64,000 bases of DNA from contig NC_002967.9 of assembly GCF_000008185.1 (NCBI RefSeq), positions 930,001-994,000 of the forward strand, written 5' to 3'. Source of the stretch: Treponema denticola ATCC 35405. Lineage in GTDB: Bacteria > Spirochaetota > Spirochaetia > Treponematales > Treponemataceae. The notes beneath the pieces were generated by a model. The model saw only the letters and a list, made by a program, of their open reading frames with translations. It was not told the origin of the DNA and searched no databases. The translations under genes and the position numbers were made by a program. This document shows, one piece after another, positions 36,387 through 47,006 of this stretch. Within the stretch, counting starts at the first letter, position 1; the number at the start of each line of letters is the position of its first letter.

Positions 36387-37097
36387 GTGCACTTACGCCC
36401 CAACACCTTGACCAAGGACAACGACAGGGACTGCATAGCGGATGTTCATGCACATGCTGCTACGCAGAGAAATGAGGACATTGCGGAAATGATCACCAAA
36501 GAACGCTCGGAATTCAGCAAGGAAACAATTATCAACATTCTCAACATGAGGGATAAGGCTGTAAAAGACCTTATCCAAGAAGGTTTGAGTTTTATGGACG
36601 GTCTTGTACAAATTAGCCCGCGTGTATCGGGTGTATGGGAGACGGAAAATTCTTCTTACGATGAAAAAATACACAAGCGTACCGTCGACCTAATCCCGAC
36701 TGCGGATTTACGCACAACCCTTGATGCAATTGGTGTTAAAGTGCTGGGTGCAAAAGAAGAAACTGCCCGCATTACCGAAATAACCTATACTGCAACGGGC
36801 TTAAAAGACGGTTCTCTCACAATCGGCGATGATATTATAATCGAGGGAAGCAAAATCAAGGTAGACGAAACCGATCCAGCTCAAGGCGTGTTTTTTAAAG
36901 CCGCAGACGGCACCGAATACAAGACTAACCGCCGGCTTTCGGTTAATAACCCTAGCCAAATCATCGCCCGCGTGCCTAAAGAAGTACCGGAAGGAAAGGT
37001 AGAAGTAATGGTGCGGACTAAATTCAGCACTGGCAATAAAACTCTTTTGCAAATACGCGAAATAGTATATGGCTATCCTTGCAAGGCAAAGGCATAG
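36387..37097 (+). CDS. HU-like DNA-binding/DUF4469 protein
   Basis: The 236-residue protein has an N-terminal HU/IHF-like domain (about 5-125; TLTKDNDRDCIADVHAHAAT, FSKETIINILN) and a C-terminal Ig-fold DUF4469-type domain (about 130-236; SLTIGDDIIIEGSKIKV). The start is a GTG with an in-frame stop two codons upstream and an AGGAA only three bases away. Relatives usually begin with a few more residues, so the very N-terminus may have been replaced when the repeat element landed just upstream. Nucleoid or surface roles are both suggested for such proteins. The C-terminal assignment is the firmer one. Confidence 0.7.
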   Translation: MHLRPNTLTKDNDRDCIADVHAHAATQRNEDIAEMITKERSEFSKETIINILNMRDKAVKDLIQEGLSFMDGLVQISPRVSGVWETENSSYDEKIHKRTVDLIPTADLRTTLDAIGVKVLGAKEETARITEITYTATGLKDGSLTIGDDIIIEGSKIKVDETDPAQGVFFKAADGTEYKTNRRLSVNNPSQIIARVPKEVPEGKVEVMVRTKFSTGNKTLLQIREIVYGYPCKAKA

Positions 37098-37117
37098 GAA
37101 GTTTTAGGAAAGGCATT

Positions 37118-37179
37118 TTCCCCGCTAAGGGAAGGGTTCATTCCCCGTACAGGGAAGCCCCCCTTCCCCGAGCGGGGAA
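37118..37179. repeat. Three consecutive TTCCC/GGGAA palindromes
   Basis: TTCCCcgctaaGGGAA (37118-37133), TTCCCcgtacaGGGAA (37141-37156) and TTCCCCGagCGGGGAA (37164-37179) lie 7 bases apart. All three start TTCCCCG and differ at the centre. They lie between the DUF4469 gene and the variable lipoprotein gene; no gene is present. Confidence 0.65.
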
Positions 37180-37267
37180 TGACCGGTTTACTGTACGGTG
37201 AAGACCTTATTCAGAATTAATGGATTTTTCCTTTATAAACAGCATATCATTTTTTAGGAGAAAATAT

Positions 37268-38380
37268 ATGATAAAATTAAATTTGAACAAGAGCTCAGCC
37301 GCTTCAAGCGGCAGGCTCTGTGCACTGAAAAGAGCCGCGGCGCTCATCATAGCCGCGTTGGTGGCGCTCATCATAGCCGCGTTGGTGGCGCCTATAGCGC
37401 TATTTGGAATGACCGGCTGCCCGAATAATGCGGGCGGAGGCGGTTCGCCGCCCAATGTAGGTTCTGTTGAAGACACAGGCGACGGCTTTATAAAAATAAC
37501 CCCTCCTGCAAACGGCATTGTAGGCGTTGCCCCTAACTACGCCTTACCCGGAAGTGAAGCTTGGTGGAAAGGCGTATTTATTAAAGACCGTAAGGTAAAA
37601 TTAAGCCCCTACAAGCTCGGCAAAACAGAGGTAACCTATAAACTGTGGAAAGAAGTTTACGACTGGGCGACTGGTCATGGATATACATTTGCCAATCCGG
37701 GAGTAAAAGGTAAAGACGGAAGCGGAACTGACGATGAGCCTGTAACGACTATAAGCTGGAGGGACTGCATTGTGTGGTGTAATGCGTATACTCAAATGAA
37801 GGCTGAAGGTAAAGCCGATACCGAATGCGTATACCGCAAAAAGGACGATCATACGGTTGTATTAAAAGACGCGACGGCAACAGCTGATTGTGATGCAGCG
37901 TATGCTGAGATGGGTAAAAAAGGCTTTAGACTTCCGACAGAAGCCGAGTGGGAATATGCGGCTCGCCGGCAGGGAAGCGATACAACAAATGCGGTGCAAT
38001 ACAGCGATGTGTACCTTACCAAATTAAACAGTGCAAGCGGAGCGAAAGCTGACTGGAATGATGCTGCGGAAACAGGAGCGGTTGCATGGTATAGTGGTAA
38101 TTCAGGAGGAAAAACTCATCCGGTCGGAGAAAGGAGAGCGAATGCACTCGGTTTACACGATATGAGCGGTAATGTCTGGGAATGGTGTTTTGATTGGTAC
38201 GACGATATAGAGGCTAACACAGTTACCGATCCTCAGGGTGGTGCGTCGGGTTCTTACCGCGTCCTACGCGGCGGCAGTTGGTACTTCTACGCGCACTACT
38301 GCACTGTAGGCGTACGGGGCTACTACAGTCCTGACTACTGGAGCTTCTATCTTGGCTTCCGCTTGGCTTGCCGGCCTTGA
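37268..38380 (+). CDS. TvpA-like variable lipoprotein (formylglycine-enzyme fold, DGR target)
   Basis: The 370-residue protein starts at the ATG 37268 with a TAGGAGA site. A signal peptide with the hydrophobic unit ALIIAALV duplicated leads to a lipobox FGMTGC. The body is a formylglycine-generating-enzyme/C-type lectin fold: YKLGKTEVTYKLWKEV, PVTTISWRDCIVWCNAYT, GFRLPTEAEWEYAAR, ALGLHDMSGNVWEWCFDWY, and the end RVLRGGSW ... LGFRLACRP. The stretch between GGSW and LGFR is full of Tyr, Phe, Asp and Ser codons of the NNC type at sites where relatives have Asn. This is the pattern of the variable region of TvpA, the known T. denticola diversity-generating-retroelement target. It is probably a surface-exposed binding protein rather than an enzyme. 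Confidence 0.85.
   Translation: MIKLNLNKSSAASSGRLCALKRAAALIIAALVALIIAALVAPIALFGMTGCPNNAGGGGSPPNVGSVEDTGDGFIKITPPANGIVGVAPNYALPGSEAWWKGVFIKDRKVKLSPYKLGKTEVTYKLWKEVYDWATGHGYTFANPGVKGKDGSGTDDEPVTTISWRDCIVWCNAYTQMKAEGKADTECVYRKKDDHTVVLKDATATADCDAAYAEMGKKGFRLPTEAEWEYAARRQGSDTTNAVQYSDVYLTKLNSASGAKADWNDAAETGAVAWYSGNSGGKTHPVGERRANALGLHDMSGNVWEWCFDWYDDIEANTVTDPQGGASGSYRVLRGGSWYFYAHYCTVGVRGYYSPDYWSFYLGFRLACRP
38259..38362 (+). other. Predicted DGR variable region
   Basis: From about CGCGTCCTACGCGG to CTTGGCTTCCGC. Codons at 38282-38290 (TAC TTC TAC), 38294-38299 (CAC TAC), 38318-38326 (GGC TAC TAC), 38333-38338 (GAC TAC) and 38342-38350 (AGC TTC TAT) are what adenine mutagenesis of AAC codons gives. 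The codons between (TGC ACT, CCT, TGG, CTT GGC TTC CGC) keep the fold. Boundaries are approximate, since the template is not in the window. Confidence 0.75.
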
Positions 38381-38405
38381 GTTCACACATTTTGCCGGAG
38401 AGGTA

Positions 38406-38498
38406 CTCAAAATCGGACGTCCTTGTCCGATTTTGAGTTTCGAGTTTTGCCTTTCGGCAAAACATCGCAAGAATGTAACCACCGCCGTCCGTGGCGGT
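38406..38498 (+). other. Three hairpins behind the variable region
   Basis: CTCAAAATCGGAC/GTCCGATTTTGAG (38406-38418, 38425-38437) is a perfect 13-base stem with a 6-base loop. GTTTTGCC/GGCAAAAC (38444-38463) has an 8-base stem and a TTTC loop. ACCGCC/GGCGGT is at 38481-38498. DGR targets commonly carry a stem-loop just past the variable region that promotes homing. The first stem starts 26 bases after the stop codon. Confidence 0.6.
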
Positions 38499-38617
38499 AA
38501 AGCGGTGAAACCGAATAGGCAAAATGTGTTTTGTGGTGCAGAACGTATTGTAATAGAGTTTTATGCCGGTAATGCTGCCGGCCGAATGTCAATGGCTTTA
38601 AACAGTATCAAGTTTTT

Positions 38618-38660
38618 CAAATCAACAACTTCGAGGCAGAGTATTGGAGTTGTTGATTTG
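38618..38660. repeat. 13-base inverted repeat
   Basis: CAAATCAACAACT (38618-38630) and AGTTGTTGATTTG (38648-38660) are perfect inverted copies around a 17-base loop. The surrounding gap, 38381-38803, holds no convincing gene; one 22-codon minus-strand frame near 38673-38741 (ending DMIVDW) may be a scrap. Confidence 0.6.
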
Positions 38661-38753
38661 ATTGTGCTCCCTTTACCAATCCACTATCATGTCAACCGGT
38701 TTCTGCTCTTCGCTTTCGGTATGCAGCAAGTTAAAATGCCGCATCTAAACAAA

Positions 38754-38788
38754 AAAAACACCCCATCGTTCCTGATAGGGTGTTTTTT
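38754..38788. terminator. Bidirectional terminator
   Basis: AAAAACACCcCATC, a short loop and GATaGGGTGTTTTT pair with one mismatch. They are flanked by A- and T-runs and sit between the variable-lipoprotein locus and the converging EF-G-like gene. Confidence 0.85.
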
Positions 38789-38803
38789 TGTTTAGGCTTT
38801 AGC

Positions 38804-40882
38804 CTATTCTTCTTGTTCTTCCATAAAGGCCTTGGCCTCAGCTATTATCTCATCGGCAATCTTACCTGAAATCGGATCATAGTGGTCAAAGGACATTTCA
38901 AAAGAACCCGTACCGCTTGTCATCGAGCGGAGGTCTATTGCATAGCGCAAAAGCTCCTTGTGGGGAACCTGTGCCCTGATTTCTTCAATGCCGCTGGCGG
39001 GAGAGGACTGGCCTAGGATTCTGCCTCGGCGTGAAGAAAGGTCGCTCATTATATCTCCGAGATATGAGGTTTCGACAAATACGGTCAGATTCATAATGGG
39101 CTCAAGAAGGATCGGGCCTGCATTTCGCATTGCATCCTTAAAGGCATTTCGAGCTGCAATCTTAAAGGCCATTTCCGATGAGTCTACGGGGTGTTCTTTA
39201 CCGTCGAGAACGGTTACGGCAACATCTACTACGGGGTAGCCTGCAGAAACGCCTTTTTCCATAGCCTCAATAACGCCCTTTTCAACGCCGGGTATGTAGC
39301 CCTTGGAGATAGCTCCTCCGAAAACCGCATTGGTAAATTTGTATTTTTCGCCTCTGGGGAGGGGTTCGATTGCCAAAACAACCCTGCCGAATTGTCCGTG
39401 GCCGCCCGACTGCTTTTTATGCGTGTATTCGGCTTGGGATTTGCGCTGAATCGTTTCTCTATAGGCAATTCGGGGAATGGATGTTTGAATTTCTATCTTG
39501 GACTGATTTTTAACCTTATCCAAAACTATGCTCGTATGTAAATCGCCCATACCCGATAGAACATTTTGCTTTGTTTCGGCATTGAAAGCAAAGGAGAGGG
39601 TCATGTCTTCTTCGCAGGCCTTAAACAGCTGCTCGCTGACCTTATCGTCATTCTTTTTGTCGATTGCGGAAACCGCCAACGAATAGATGGGCTCGGGAGT
39701 TCTGAGTCTTACAAAGGGTATTACATCGGCTGATGCGGCTAAGGTATCGTTTGTCTTTGTGCTTGTAAGCTTTACCAAAACGCCTATATCGCCTGCTGCA
39801 ATTTCTTTTACTTCCGTAAGTTTTTTACCCAATGTCTTATAAATTTTACCGACCCTTTCCTTTTTTTCTTCTCTAAGATTGTAGACCTCGGAATCGGCTG
39901 AGAGAGTTCCCGTAATAACTTTCACATAGGAAAGTCTGCCTGAAAATTGGTCGTTGGAGGTTTTTACTACAATGGCCGAAAGAGGAGCTGAAGAGTCCAG
40001 TTTAACTGAGATTTCTTCTCCTTCCTTTGTAACTCCTCTTTCCAGGGCTCCTTCAGGTGAGGGAAGAATTTCGCTTATAAAGCGTAAAAGAGAATTAAGG
40101 CCTGAATTATTTATTGCAGAGCCTGCAAAAAGAGGAACAATTCTATTATCGGCCATGGCGAGGGTAAGACCTCGGCTTATTTCTTCAGGAGAAAGCTCTC
40201 CTTCATCTATAAATTTTACGAGTAGTTCTTCATCGCCTTCGGCGGCAGCTCCGGCCAAAACTTCCAGAGCATCCTTGTATTTATCCTGATATTCGGCAGG
40301 GATTTCCGTTTCTACTTCTTTTCCGTCTTCGATTTTATAGGCCTTGCCGTGAAGAACGTCTACAACACCCTTAAAATTATCTCCTGTTCCCATGGGAAAG
40401 CTTACAGGGAAGACATCTACCTGAAACTGCTTTTTAACATCGGCTATACAGTTATCGAAGTCGGCTCTGGCTTCGTCCATCTTGTTTGCAAAAACAAGGC
40501 GGGGCTTGTTTCTTCTGTCAAGGTCGCGCCAGTACTTGATTGTTTCAATTTGTACGCCCGATCTTCCGTCCAAAACTATGAGGGCTGCTTCGGATGAGCG
40601 GAAAGCAGCTATTACCTCACCGATAAAATCAGAAGCTCCGGGAGTGTCCCAAATATTTATGAGCTTATCGTCTTTTTGTAAATTAACTAAGGTTGAGTAA
40701 ATAGATATTTTTCGATCGATTTCTTCCTGACTGTAGTCCGTCACGGTTTTTCCCGAGTCTACCGATTCTGCCTTAGCGATAAGGCCAGAAACATAGAGCA
40801 AGTGTTCCACAAGACTGGTTTTGCCCGATTGTCCGTGTCCGGCAACGGCGATGGTTCTGATTTTATCCGTTGTAAATCCCAT
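38804..40882 (-). CDS. EF-G-like translational GTPase
   Basis: The 692-residue protein has a G domain with AGHGQSGKTS (G1), DTPGASDF (G3) and NKMDEA (G4). EF-G domains II-V follow (GRLSYVKVITGTL; QSGGHGQFGRVVLAIEP; PILLEPIMNLTVFVE; SSRRGRILGQS). The G1 loop AGHGQSGKT instead of AHIDAGKTT places it in the second, EF-G-like group found in spirochaetes and other bacteria, not the main fusA. The exact job is uncertain. The neighbouring rRNA/ribosomal protein genes that usually surround fusA are absent. Confidence 0.9.
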   Translation of the reverse strand: MGFTTDKIRTIAVAGHGQSGKTSLVEHLLYVSGLIAKAESVDSGKTVTDYSQEEIDRKISIYSTLVNLQKDDKLINIWDTPGASDFIGEVIAAFRSSEAALIVLDGRSGVQIETIKYWRDLDRRNKPRLVFANKMDEARADFDNCIADVKKQFQVDVFPVSFPMGTGDNFKGVVDVLHGKAYKIEDGKEVETEIPAEYQDKYKDALEVLAGAAAEGDEELLVKFIDEGELSPEEISRGLTLAMADNRIVPLFAGSAINNSGLNSLLRFISEILPSPEGALERGVTKEGEEISVKLDSSAPLSAIVVKTSNDQFSGRLSYVKVITGTLSADSEVYNLREEKKERVGKIYKTLGKKLTEVKEIAAGDIGVLVKLTSTKTNDTLAASADVIPFVRLRTPEPIYSLAVSAIDKKNDDKVSEQLFKACEEDMTLSFAFNAETKQNVLSGMGDLHTSIVLDKVKNQSKIEIQTSIPRIAYRETIQRKSQAEYTHKKQSGGHGQFGRVVLAIEPLPRGEKYKFTNAVFGGAISKGYIPGVEKGVIEAMEKGVSAGYPVVDVAVTVLDGKEHPVDSSEMAFKIAARNAFKDAMRNAGPILLEPIMNLTVFVETSYLGDIMSDLSSRRGRILGQSSPASGIEEIRAQVPHKELLRYAIDLRSMTSGTGSFEMSFDHYDPISGKIADEIIAEAKAFMEEQEE

Positions 40883-40918
40883 AAAAACTCCTTTTTATAT
40901 AAAGCCTAAAAGCTTAAA

Positions 40919-40952
40919 TTTGATCACAGAATAAGTTTGATCACAGAATAAG
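40919..40952. repeat. Tandem 17-base repeat upstream of the EF-G-like gene
   Basis: TTTGATCACAGAATAAG occurs twice, back to back, at 40919-40935 and 40936-40952, 37 bases upstream of the EF-G-like start. Each copy holds the palindrome TGATCA and, on the minus strand, TGTGATCA, a CRP-half-site-like sequence. Confidence 0.6.
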
Positions 40953-41048
40953 GATACACTATATTTTTAAAAATTGCAAGGTTAAGAATGCAAAATTGCA
41001 AAAAATGCCCACAGCATTTGAACCTCATACTTTGACATTTGCACTTTG

Positions 41049-41927
41049 TTACAGTTTTTCGATTTCTTCACGGCTTAAGCCGGTTCCTTCAGCTATTTTA
41101 TCAATATCAAATCCAAACTGCTTAAAAGCCTTAGCTATTTCGATGGCTTTTTGGTACGCTCCATCAGAAAAGCCTTGCCGTATTCCTTGTTCTATACCAA
41201 TTCTTAGACTTTCTTCCCTTTGTACTGCAATGTCCGTATCATAATCATATTCTGCTACTAACATGTTTATTACCTCCCGTGATTTTCTCATTAAGTATTC
41301 TTTTAAGATCCCTTTTTCTATACATATTTTTATTGCATTGGTAAAACCATTTTCAGGGTCGAGTTGTGTTTGCTTTCTTACCTCTTCTACGAATAGGCTG
41401 TATTCTTCGAGCGGTTTACACGCCGTTAGAATTTTGTTTGCCTTATCCGTATTGATGTTTAAAACCTGTACTGTCAGTTCCAACGGCGCTTGTTTAGGTT
41501 TTGTAATAAAGGCATCAGATAATTTTAGAGCTGTAGTTTCAGGGTAGTCTTCCTTGCCGTTATAAAAGACATAGAACTCAGGCGTAGGTATTTTAGATAG
41601 CTTTTTTAAATACCTGTCTGTAGGTGCTTGCAGTTTTTCATAGAGCCTTGCTATATATTCTAAAAAACGCAAAGGCATATTCTCGTTTATTGTAGACTGG
41701 TGTTCAGCAAGAATAATAATTTTACCATCTACAAGGCAGGAAACATCGTTGATTATGTTCATATACATAACATTATCGAGCCTTATATTTTCTACAGGAC
41801 AAGACATCGGTAGATTTGTACCATGCAAAGCATTGTAAAGAGATAAAAAATTCTCCTTAGCCCTTTCGTCTTCACTAAAAAGGTCTACAAATACTGAATC
41901 TTTGTATTTTCTGTTTGAAGTACTCAT
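41049..41927 (-). CDS. Rpn/PDDEXK nuclease-family transposase
   Basis: The 292-residue protein starts KDSVFVDLFSEDERAKENFLSLYNALHG and has the nuclease core VSCLVDGKIIILAEHQSTIN, in which D and E-x-Q replace D...E-x-K, normal for the Rpn (recombination-promoting nuclease) group. A helical region with RLYEKL, a linker and the C-terminal GIEQGIRQGFSDGAYQKAIEIAKAFKQFG repeat complete the family pattern. Such genes are multicopy in treponemes and promote RecA-independent recombination. It appears full length and intact. No flanking inverted repeats were identified. Confidence 0.9.
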   Translation of the reverse strand: MSTSNRKYKDSVFVDLFSEDERAKENFLSLYNALHGTNLPMSCPVENIRLDNVMYMNIINDVSCLVDGKIIILAEHQSTINENMPLRFLEYIARLYEKLQAPTDRYLKKLSKIPTPEFYVFYNGKEDYPETTALKLSDAFITKPKQAPLELTVQVLNINTDKANKILTACKPLEEYSLFVEEVRKQTQLDPENGFTNAIKICIEKGILKEYLMRKSREVINMLVAEYDYDTDIAVQREESLRIGIEQGIRQGFSDGAYQKAIEIAKAFKQFGFDIDKIAEGTGLSREEIEKL

Positions 41928-42090
41928 AACTGTTTCCTCATTGGTTGTATTATATCACACTTGCAGCAATTTTGTAAGAGAATATTTTTTTTATTTGACC
42001 TCGGATTTTCACCCCCTTTTCTTTTGAAAACGGTGAGGGATATCATGAATTGTGTATAAAAAACTTGGATTTGAATAAACATTTTCGACC

Positions 42091-42119
42091 TTGATTTTAT
42101 TTTGGAATAAGAGTAAAAT
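42091..42119 (+). promoter_or_regulatory. Candidate enolase promoter
   Basis: TTGATT (42091-42096), 17 bases, TAAAAT (42114-42119), 30 bases before the start codon of eno; a GGGGG ribosome site lies between. Confidence 0.6.
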
Positions 42120-42122
42120 TAA

Positions 42123-43451
<1,329 letters not shown>

Positions 43452-43469
43452 AAGGATATAGACTTTTAA

Positions 43470-43506
43470 CCGGCATGGTTTATCAAAGCCTTGCCGGATT
43501 TTTATT
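43470..43506 (+). terminator. Terminator of eno
   Basis: CCGGCATGG (43470-43478) and CCTTGCCGG (43489-43497) pair with one mismatch and are followed by a T-rich run. Confidence 0.8.
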
Positions 43507-43618
43507 ATATGGGGATTGTATATTTTTATAGGAGAGAATAAAAATTAAAACAATTTAAATATTAAATAAAATTGAGATGTGATTTTGAGTTTTTATTATA
43601 GTTACAGGTATAAATAAT

Positions 43619-44074
43619 ATGGGAGATAAAAAAGTGAGAAAGAAATTTAGTTTGCTATTAATTGTTGTGTTAGGATTTATGATTATTTCATGCTCTACAT
43701 TTTCCCAAAGAAAAAAATATGAAAATTTTAAAAAATATATGAAGTCGAATGGATGGTCAGAAGTTAATTATGATCCTGATTTTCGTGATATTCTTGAAAC
43801 TATATATTATCTTGTGTATCAACAACCTCCAAAACGTGGAGTAATATCCTGTCATTACTATGAAGTTGATAATATTACTTTGCACTTTATAAGTGATGTA
43901 AGCAGACCTGATGATCCTAATTTTATGATATGGTTCCATATAACGCATGAAGGTAAAAGACATTATTTTATGAAAATAAATTATATGTTAGAAGTTGTTG
44001 ATACATATACTTCTGACTTATATGATATCAATGGTAATTTTATAAAGGAAGAGACACGTAAAATATTTTATTAA
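43619..44074 (+). CDS. Putative lipoprotein of unknown function
   Basis: The 151-residue protein has a lipoprotein-type signal (KKFSLLLIVVLGFMIISC, Cys near 25) followed by a small alpha/beta domain with WFHITHEGKRHYFMKINYML. A GTG five codons in (GTG AGA AAG) is an alternative start. AT-rich in coding, with no close family that I know. It stands alone behind eno. Confidence 0.65.
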   Translation: MGDKKVRKKFSLLLIVVLGFMIISCSTFSQRKKYENFKKYMKSNGWSEVNYDPDFRDILETIYYLVYQQPPKRGVISCHYYEVDNITLHFISDVSRPDDPNFMIWFHITHEGKRHYFMKINYMLEVVDTYTSDLYDINGNFIKEETRKIFY

Positions 44075-44154
44075 ATTGTTGTATAAAATCGAATATACAA
44101 TTTGACAATATTTTTACAAAAAATTATTGAATTGAGATAAATGATGAAATGAAA

Positions 44155-45438
<1,284 letters not shown>

Positions 45439-45461
45439 ATTTTAAAATCGGATTTTGTTAA

Positions 45462-47006
45462 GTGAAAAAGACTACGGCCGAGTTAAGCGGTATTTATAAG
45501 ATCTATGAAACGGAAAATAATCAAACCGGCGAGGTCTATAAAAATGCCGCTTTAACTAATGTGAACATAGAATTTTACACTTCCGAAGTTCATGCCCTCC
45601 TCGGAGAAAACGGAGCCGGAAAATCTACCTTGGTAAATATTTTTTCGGGTCTTCTTTCTCCGACGCAGGGTTCAATAAAAATAGCGAATAAGGTTTTTAA
45701 TTTTAATTCCCCGAATGATGCTTTAAATGCGGGCGTTGCGATTGTTCATCAGCGTCCCCGCCTTGCCGCAAATGCAAGCGTTTTTGAAAACATAATGATA
45801 GGGACAAAACACAGAGGCTTCTTATCGTTTATAAATCTTCATGCCGAAAAACAAAAAATAGAAAGTTTAAAATCCAAATGGAATTTGGATTTGGATTTAA
45901 ATGCCAAGATAAAAAATCTATCCGCAGATAAAAGATTTTATACTGCAATGTTTTCAGCCCTTTATACTAATCCGCAATTTTTAATTTTAGATGAACCTGC
46001 TTCCGTTTTTACGGATAAAGAGCGGCAAACTTTTTTTTCAGTATTAAAAAAAACATGTGCGGAAGAAAAAATAGGCGTTATTTTAATTACTCATAAGGTC
46101 GAAGAAGCCCTAAACTTTGCAGATAGGATTTCGGTTTTAAAAAACGGAAAAATGCAGGGCTCTTTTTTAACTGAAGATTTGGGAACCGATGATGAAGCCG
46201 AGCTTTTTATAAAAAAACAAATATTTTCAGGAGATAAATTTTTAAAGAGCGAAAAAGAAAAATCCCATGATAAGAATATGGAAGAAAACAAATCGGATTC
46301 CGGTTGCGGTTTTGAATTTTGTGTTTCTTTTAATTCGGGATTCGGTTCCGAAATAAAAAATTTTCAGGTTAAAGCTGAACGCGGAAAGATTACCGGACTT
46401 GTAGGCTTTCCTAACAGCGGTATCGAATACTTGGAGGATATTCTTTCGGGAATGGCTATGGGTAAGAAGACCGGTATGAGTAATAGGTTCCATACCGGAA
46501 ACATAGTAATTGAAAATCCTGAAACGGAAAAAAAAGTTTTTAGCTGCGAAAAAATTACTCCATCCCTTCTTTTAAAAAATAAAATAGGTTTTATTCCTTC
46601 GGATAGAAATTTACGCGGTGCTGATGTAAATCTTTCAATCGAAGAAGTTTTAAATTGTTACCGCTTTAAAAATAATTTTTTTGATAAAAAAAAATCCGAT
46701 GAATTTATTTTATCGTTATTGAAGGCTGAAAATATAGCTGCCGATAAAAACCGTTTAGCGGATACGCTTTCAGGCGGACAGCTCCAGCGTCTGATATTGT
46801 CCCGCTGTCTTGCTGAAAATCCTGAAATCATAATAGCTGCAGAACCTGCATGGGGCTTGGACCTTTTGAGCACGGAGCTTCTTATGAATAAGTTTAGGGC
46901 TCTTGCCGAGCAGGGGAGAACCATTATAATATTAACAAAAGAATTTGATACGGCTTCTTATAAAAACGCTTTTGATGCCGTTTATTTTTTAGGAAAAGAA
47001 AATTGA
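45462..47006 (+). CDS. ABC importer ATPase, double domain (RfuB/NupO type)
   Basis: The 514-residue protein has two fused ATPase domains. The first has an intact Walker A (LLGENGAGKST) and Walker B (FLILDEP), but its signature reads NLSADKRF instead of LSGGQ. The second lacks a normal Walker A (GFPNSGIEYLED) but has LSGGQLQR and, in place of the catalytic glutamate motif, IIIAAEPAWGLD. One functional site could thus be built from the first domain's P-loop and the second domain's signature. It starts at a GTG with a weak ribosome site. The lysine/acid-rich linker near 265-280 joins the halves. Confidence 0.9.
   Translation: MKKTTAELSGIYKIYETENNQTGEVYKNAALTNVNIEFYTSEVHALLGENGAGKSTLVNIFSGLLSPTQGSIKIANKVFNFNSPNDALNAGVAIVHQRPRLAANASVFENIMIGTKHRGFLSFINLHAEKQKIESLKSKWNLDLDLNAKIKNLSADKRFYTAMFSALYTNPQFLILDEPASVFTDKERQTFFSVLKKTCAEEKIGVILITHKVEEALNFADRISVLKNGKMQGSFLTEDLGTDDEAELFIKKQIFSGDKFLKSEKEKSHDKNMEENKSDSGCGFEFCVSFNSGFGSEIKNFQVKAERGKITGLVGFPNSGIEYLEDILSGMAMGKKTGMSNRFHTGNIVIENPETEKKVFSCEKITPSLLLKNKIGFIPSDRNLRGADVNLSIEEVLNCYRFKNNFFDKKKSDEFILSLLKAENIAADKNRLADTLSGGQLQRLILSRCLAENPEIIIAAEPAWGLDLLSTELLMNKFRALAEQGRTIIILTKEFDTASYKNAFDAVYFLGKEN

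Noticed and set aside
36244-36453. 69-codon minus-strand frame with an AEHAKDAKRF phrase
   Set aside because: It arises from the dispersed palindromic repeat and overlaps the start of the DUF4469 gene.
37118-37179. CRISPR-like array
   Set aside because: The units are palindromes of 16 bases with 7-base gaps; there are no spacers of normal length and no cas genes.
38352-38795. 147-codon open frame behind the variable lipoprotein
   Set aside because: It overlaps the variable region and the hairpins, has no ribosome site and no recognisable protein pattern.
38381-38803. Template repeat or reverse transcriptase of the retroelement
   Set aside because: No AAC-rich copy of the variable region and no reverse transcriptase motifs were seen here or elsewhere in the window.
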